Below the pieces are notes generated by a model. The model did not search any database. It saw nothing but the letters and a program-made list of their open reading frames with translations, and was not told where the DNA came from. 59,385 nucleotides of DNA from Lysobacteraceae bacterium SCN 69-320 (GTDB taxonomy: Bacteria > Pseudomonadota > Gammaproteobacteria > Xanthomonadales > Rhodanobacteraceae). Positions 55,179 through 59,385 of this stretch are shown here, piece after piece; within the stretch, counting starts at the first letter, position 1; the number at the start of each line of letters is the position of its first letter. A program made the translations under genes and the position numbers. The stretch lies in the NCBI GenBank assembly GCA_001725155.1, contig MEFP01000020.1, positions 1 to 59,385 on the forward strand, written 5' to 3'.

Positions 55179-57239
55179 ATGGGGAGCTCGCCGTTTCGCT
55201 GGATGCTGGCCGGCTTCTGCCTGGCCCTGACCGCCTGTAGCGGCGGCAGCAACTCCGGCAGCACAGTCGGCACCGCGCCGCCACCGACCAATCCGGGCAC
55301 CGTCGACTCGGGCTGCAACGGCAGCTGCGGCAATGCCCAGTCCTTCCTGAGCGAGGACGACGTACGCAAGGTCATCGCCCAGGGCGTGGCCGAAGCCCGC
55401 GCCCAGGGCAAGCCGTCCACCTTCGTCGTCGTCGACCGCGTCGGCAACGTGCTGGCCGCCTACGCCATGGCCGGCGCGCCGCCGCTGGTCCGCGTCAGTT
55501 CGGGCCGCGGCGTCGTCGGGGGGCTCGAAGGGCTGGACGTGCCGGCCGAATTCGGCGCGCTGGCCAAGGCGCTGACGGCGGTCTACTTCTCGTCCGAAGG
55601 CAACGCGTTCACGTCGCGCACGGCCGGCCAGATCGCCCAGGAACATTTCAATCCGGGCGACCGCACCGCACCTTCGGGCCCGCTGTTCGGCGTGCAGTTC
55701 TCGCAGCTGCCGTGCTCGGACATCAGCGCGCGCTTCGCCGGCAGCGGCACGAACGCCGGGCCGCACCGCTCGCCGATCGGCCTGTCGCCGGACCCCGGCG
55801 GCATTCCGCTGTACAAGGCCGGCGTGCCGGTCGGCGCGGTCGCCGCGGCCGGCGCCGATGCGTTCTATAGCCTCGACGACAACGCCGGCGACCGCGACCG
55901 CAATCTCGACGAATACGTCGCGCTGGCCGCGACGTATGGCTTCGCCGCCCCGCAGGACCGCCGCGCCGACCGCATCACGGCCGGCGGGCTGAGTCTGCGT
56001 TTTACCGATGTGGAATTTTCCGATCTCGCGCGCGACCCGGCCACCGCGCCGCCCTTCGCGAACCTGACGCCCGCCGACGGCGCCTTGCTGCGCATGCCCG
56101 GCTATGCGGACCCGGTCGTGCTGCGCGGCCTCGCCCTGGGCACCGTGGAATCCGGCATCCGTCCGGACACGACCGACTATCCGGGCCTCGACGCGTTCGT
56201 GCTCGACGACGGCACCGGCACGAACCGCTATCCGCCGCGCGCCGGCACCGACGGCACGGCCGCGCTGACCCAGAACGAAGTGCGCACGATCGTCCAGGAA
56301 GCGCTGAAAGTGGCCGCGCGCACGCGGGCGCAGGTCAGGAAACCCCTGGGATCGCGCGCCGGCGAGACCGTCGTCGTCGTCGACACGAACGGTGTCGTGC
56401 TCGCGCTGGCCCGCTCGCGCGACGCGCTCGTCGACGCCGTCGACGTGACCACGCAGAAGGCGCGCACGGCCGCGTTCTTCTCCGGCACGTTCACGGCCGG
56501 CGACATCGCGACCACGGGCAGCGCGCGCTACCTGCGCGCCGGCACGCCCGACTTCGTCAACGGGCGCCTGGACCTGTTCACGGTCGCGCAGAGCGCGCCG
56601 AACGCCTACGTCGGCCAGCTGCGCAATTTCCTCGGCCTGCCGACCGCCTGGAGCGATGGGCAGACCGCGTATTCGCTGCGCACGATAGGCAATCTGTCGA
56701 GGCCGTTCTATCCGGACGGCGTGCCGGGTACGCCGCCGGGCCCGCTGAGCCTGCCGTTCGATCGCTGGAGTCCGTTCCAGGACGGCCTCGAACTCGATCT
56801 GGTCTACAACCAGATCGCCAGCCACGTGGCCTTCTATCTGAACCAGAAGGGCCTCGCGCTGAGTCTCGACGGCACCGCGCTCGCGCCGTCGCCGACGCCG
56901 GGCAACCCGACGCCGATCGCCGACGTCGGCATGAACTGCACCGGCATCCCGCGCCTGCCCAACGGCATGACCCTGTTCGGCGGCGGCTTCCCGATCTATC
57001 GCGGCAATACCCTGATCGGCGGCGTCGCGGCTTCCGGCGACGGCACCGACCAGAGCGACCTCGTCGCGTTCCTCGGCCTGCACAACGCCGGCACCACCTT
57101 GAACACCGGCGTCGGCAATGCGCCGGTCAATCTGCGCGCCGACCGCCTCGTGCCGCTCGGCGCGCGCCTGTCCTACGTGCAGTGCCCGCAATCGCCGTTC
57201 CTCGACTCCACCGCGCAGTACGTCTGCGAGGGCAAGTGA
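55179..57239 (+). CDS. Lipoprotein with two GlcG/HbpS-like heme-binding domains
   Basis: The protein has 686 residues. The lipoprotein signal ends in LTAC with Cys20 as lipidation site, followed by a Ser/Gly/Pro linker. Domain 1 (about 56-264) opens LSEDDVRKVIAQGVAEARAQ and FVVVDRVGNVLAAYAM, the GlcG/HbpS (PF03928) pattern. Domain 2 (from about 362) repeats it as LTQNEVRTIVQEALKVA and VVVVDTNGVVLALARS. Each domain is larger than usual because of long insertions. HbpS proteins bind heme or act as redox-linked sensors; GlcG is of unknown function. The outer-membrane barrel gene starts two bases after the stop, so the two are coupled. Confidence 0.82.
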   Translation: MGSSPFRWMLAGFCLALTACSGGSNSGSTVGTAPPPTNPGTVDSGCNGSCGNAQSFLSEDDVRKVIAQGVAEARAQGKPSTFVVVDRVGNVLAAYAMAGAPPLVRVSSGRGVVGGLEGLDVPAEFGALAKALTAVYFSSEGNAFTSRTAGQIAQEHFNPGDRTAPSGPLFGVQFSQLPCSDISARFAGSGTNAGPHRSPIGLSPDPGGIPLYKAGVPVGAVAAAGADAFYSLDDNAGDRDRNLDEYVALAATYGFAAPQDRRADRITAGGLSLRFTDVEFSDLARDPATAPPFANLTPADGALLRMPGYADPVVLRGLALGTVESGIRPDTTDYPGLDAFVLDDGTGTNRYPPRAGTDGTAALTQNEVRTIVQEALKVAARTRAQVRKPLGSRAGETVVVVDTNGVVLALARSRDALVDAVDVTTQKARTAAFFSGTFTAGDIATTGSARYLRAGTPDFVNGRLDLFTVAQSAPNAYVGQLRNFLGLPTAWSDGQTAYSLRTIGNLSRPFYPDGVPGTPPGPLSLPFDRWSPFQDGLELDLVYNQIASHVAFYLNQKGLALSLDGTALAPSPTPGNPTPIADVGMNCTGIPRLPNGMTLFGGGFPIYRGNTLIGGVAASGDGTDQSDLVAFLGLHNAGTTLNTGVGNAPVNLRADRLVPLGARLSYVQCPQSPFLDSTAQYVCEGK

Positions 57240-57240
57240 C

Positions 57241-59055
57241 ATGCGCCGACTCCGCCTGCGTCCGCTGGTCCTGACTCTCGCCGCGGCGTTCGCGCCGGCG
57301 GCCGCCCACGCCGACACGAGCGCGATCGGCCTGCACTGGCTGGAACTGACCCAGCTGCTGCCCGCGCCGACCTACGATCCGCTGGCCTCGGAAATCCCGC
57401 GGCGCCGGCCGGGCCATCCGTACGAGCGCTGGACACCCGAAGCGCTGCAGAATCCGGACAACATCGATCCGGCGCCGGTCGACCAGGCCGGCGAATTCAT
57501 ACCGGTGCCCGACCGCTGGCGCATCATGGAAGCGCTGGGCTTCAAGCATCCATGGTTCGACCCGTACAACCAGAACACGCTCAAGGCCGACAAGCCGATC
57601 CACGGCAAGGACTGGTTCCTGAACCTGCTCGGCGTGTCCGACACCCTGATCGAGCCGCGCAGCCTTCCGACACCGGCCGCGCCGCAGGCACCGAGCGAAC
57701 CCGGCACGAACGACACACTGGGCGACGTGAACCAGCTGATCGCTGCGCAGACCTTCATCACGAGCGCCGTGTTCTACAAGGGCGACACGACGTTCAAGCC
57801 GCCCGAATACGAGTTCAAGGCCACCCTGGCCTTCAACTACAACCGCGTGCACACCGAGGAAACGCGCGCGCTGACGATCGACCCGACCCGCGGCGAGACG
57901 CGCGACGACGGCTTCGTCGGCGTGCAGGAACTGTTCTTCACCTGGGACTATTCCAGCGAGCGCCCGCGCTACGACTTCGACGACCTGCGCGTCGGCATAC
58001 AGCCGTTTTCCAGCGACTTCCGCGGCTTCCTGTTCCAGGACAACCAGCCCGGCATCCGCTTCTTCGGCACGCGCGACTCGAACCGCTGGCAATACAACTT
58101 CGCCTGGTTCCGGCGCCTGGAAAAGGACCTGAACTCGGGTCTCAACGACGTCACGAAGAGCCCGCGCAAGGACGACATCTTTGTCGCGAACCTGTACCGG
58201 CAGGACTTCCCGTTCCGCGGCTTCACCTCGCAGGCGACGATACTGCACAACCGCAACCGCGAGACGACGCCGTTCTACGACTCCAACGGCTTTATCGTGC
58301 GCCCTGCAGCCATAGGCCGCGAAGCGCCGCGCGACTACGACGTGACGTATCTGGGCTACAACGGCGACGGACACATCGGCCGCGTGAACCTGACGGTGTC
58401 GGCGTATTACGCGATCGGCGACCAGTCGGCCGGCGTGTTCATTCCGCAGGGCACCGACATCCGCGCGGGCTTCCTCGCCGCCGAAGCGTCGATGGACTTC
58501 GACTGGATCCGCGCACGCCTGTCGGCGGCCTATGCCAGCGGCGACGACGATCCGTTCGACGACCGCTCGACCGGTTACGACGCGGTCTTTGAAAACCCGA
58601 TCTTCGCCGGCGCCGACACGAGCTACTGGATCCGCCAGAACGTGCCGCTGATCGGCGGCGGCGGTGTGGCGATCTCGCAGCGCAACGGCCTGCTGCCGGA
58701 CCTGCGTCCGTCCAAGGAACAGGGCCAGTCGAACTTCGACAATCCCGGACTGCGCCTGATCGGCATCGGCGCGGACTTCGATCTCACGCCGCAGTCGCGT
58801 CTGTCCGGAAATCTCAACGAACTCTGGTTCGACAAGACCGAGATCCTCGAGACCGCACGCAACCAGGCCGACATCGGCCGCCACATCGGCACCGACGTCT
58901 CGGTCGCCTGGATCTGGCGCCCGTTCGCGACACAGAACGCCGTGCTGCGCCTGTCCGGCGCCGCACTCGTACCGGGCTCCGGTTTCAAGGATCTCTACGG
59001 CGACCAGAAGTCGCTGTACTACACGGTGCTCGGCAATCTGATCCTGACCTACTGA
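57241..59055 (+). CDS. Outer-membrane beta-barrel protein
   Basis: The protein has 604 residues with a signal peptide (MRRLRLRPLVLTLAAAFAPA, cleavage near AHA). From about residue 190 it shows alternating amphipathic strands with aromatic girdles (YEFKATLAFNYNRVH, VQELFFTWDYSS, YNFAWFRRLEK), and ends in NLILTY with a C-terminal aromatic residue, as outer-membrane proteins do. The N-terminal ~160 residues are a periplasmic or plug-like region (WTPEALQNPDNIDPAPV). No Cys is seen, so it is not a CxxC-bearing MtrB-type barrel. The family is not certain (porin or export barrel). It follows the HbpS-like gene by one base. Confidence 0.78.
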   Translation: MRRLRLRPLVLTLAAAFAPAAAHADTSAIGLHWLELTQLLPAPTYDPLASEIPRRRPGHPYERWTPEALQNPDNIDPAPVDQAGEFIPVPDRWRIMEALGFKHPWFDPYNQNTLKADKPIHGKDWFLNLLGVSDTLIEPRSLPTPAAPQAPSEPGTNDTLGDVNQLIAAQTFITSAVFYKGDTTFKPPEYEFKATLAFNYNRVHTEETRALTIDPTRGETRDDGFVGVQELFFTWDYSSERPRYDFDDLRVGIQPFSSDFRGFLFQDNQPGIRFFGTRDSNRWQYNFAWFRRLEKDLNSGLNDVTKSPRKDDIFVANLYRQDFPFRGFTSQATILHNRNRETTPFYDSNGFIVRPAAIGREAPRDYDVTYLGYNGDGHIGRVNLTVSAYYAIGDQSAGVFIPQGTDIRAGFLAAEASMDFDWIRARLSAAYASGDDDPFDDRSTGYDAVFENPIFAGADTSYWIRQNVPLIGGGGVAISQRNGLLPDLRPSKEQGQSNFDNPGLRLIGIGADFDLTPQSRLSGNLNELWFDKTEILETARNQADIGRHIGTDVSVAWIWRPFATQNAVLRLSGAALVPGSGFKDLYGDQKSLYYTVLGNLILTY

Positions 59056-59147
59056 GGTGACTGCCATGGGGAAGACGGTCGGGATTTTTTCGATCACTGG
59101 TGGGCGTGGTGTTGAGGCGTCTCGGCGGCTGGTGGTGAGCGACGGCG

Positions 59148-59385
59148 AAACCCATCCCCACCCATGCCCTCCCCTTGAAGGGGAGGGTTTTTCACGCTTT
59201 TCTTTCGGGGCGTGGCGAAACCCGTCGAGCCGGCCACTAGAAGCGAAGCGCACCGCATCGGTTCCGTACCTTCAGCCGAAGCGCGCCATTGCAAACCCTC
59301 CCCTTCAAGGGGGTGAAAGGCCGTCGCTCAGAACCGCAGGTTCTGACGGCCTTGAACGCCCAACGGGCCGGACGGGCATGGGTGG
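59148..59385. repeat. Composite inverted-repeat element E, interrupted right end, cut by window edge
   Basis: The left end AAACCCATCCCCACCCA leads into CCTCCCCTTGAAGGGGAGG. The right palindrome begins at 59293 but after CCCTTCAAGGGG it is broken by a ~65-base insert (see the hairpin at 59319). The expected arm resumes as ATGGGTGG at the last eight bases of the window. It lies about 90 bases past the stop of the barrel gene. Confidence 0.75.
59319..59352. repeat. Hairpin inserted in the right end of element E
   Basis: GGCCGTC and CAGAACC on the left pair with GGTTCTG and ACGGCC on the right around GCA. A GCT bulge interrupts the left arm. The stem is therefore about 13 bp. It sits exactly where element E loses its normal sequence, so it looks like a nested insertion of another palindromic repeat. 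Confidence 0.65.

Overview
The window is GC-rich chromosomal DNA with dense coding on both strands. Its gene content points to a gammaproteobacterium of the Lysobacterales (Xanthomonadales), probably a Rhodanobacteraceae-type genus. The reasons are the a2m-pbpC pair, feoA-feoB with a small Cys-rich third gene, liu (leucine degradation) genes, Rcp1-like response regulators next to a CHASE/PAS kinase, and two families of palindromic intergenic repeats of the kind common in that order. The placement is inference; no 16S rRNA or tRNA gene is present. I support 41 protein genes, one of them cut by the left edge.

Layout. 1-5.6 kb (minus strand): 5' end of a secreted protein, RNA helicase dbpA, a wax ester/triacylglycerol synthase with a histone-H1-like tail, and photolyase phrB. 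5.7-13.6 kb (plus): alpha-2-macroglobulin lipoprotein and pbpC. 13.7-17.3 kb (minus): two small proteins and the feoA-feoB-Cys-rich iron operon behind a Fur-box-like promoter. 17.9-23.5 kb (plus): liuC, a DUF559 nuclease gene, a VOC protein, liuD, a lipoprotein and liuE. 23.9-34.7 kb (minus): a giant DUF4132 protein, a three-gene signalling operon (receiver, kinase, REC-REC-GGDEF-EAL) and a secreted amidohydrolase. 34.9-38.7 kb (plus): DUF3574 lipoprotein, HAD phosphatase, ArsR/SRPBCC pair, membrane protein, and an AlkD-like glycosylase with an H1-like tail. 38.7-47.8 kb (minus): chaC, a double esterase, a PhnB-like protein, ispG, a PilZ-like protein and an acetyl-CoA hydrolase/transferase.

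48.0-59.1 kb (plus) is the most unusual part. It encodes an FAD/NAD oxidoreductase fused to two cyclic-nucleotide-binding domains and four [4Fe-4S] motifs, a membrane protein with diheme cytochrome b histidine spacing, and a decaheme cytochrome c whose cytoplasmic N-terminus looks like an FHA domain. After a small membrane protein, a repeat block and a CPCC protein come a lipoprotein with two GlcG/HbpS-like domains and an outer-membrane beta-barrel. Read together these suggest an electron route from cytoplasmic NAD(P)H across the inner membrane to the periplasm, and possibly the outer membrane, with cyclic-nucleotide and phosphoprotein-type sensing built into the redox proteins. This is a hypothesis.

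Five composite inverted-repeat elements (A-E; 10.9, 18.7, 41.4, 50.5, 59.2 kb) and single hairpins (27.7, 37.1 kb) share one palindromic core. Elements B and D sit inside what look like operons, and B adjoins a DUF559 nuclease gene. A second REP family (21.9 and 54.0-54.3 kb) and two stretches of decayed ~105-bp tandem repeats (17.4-17.8 and 23.56-23.95 kb) complete the non-coding content.
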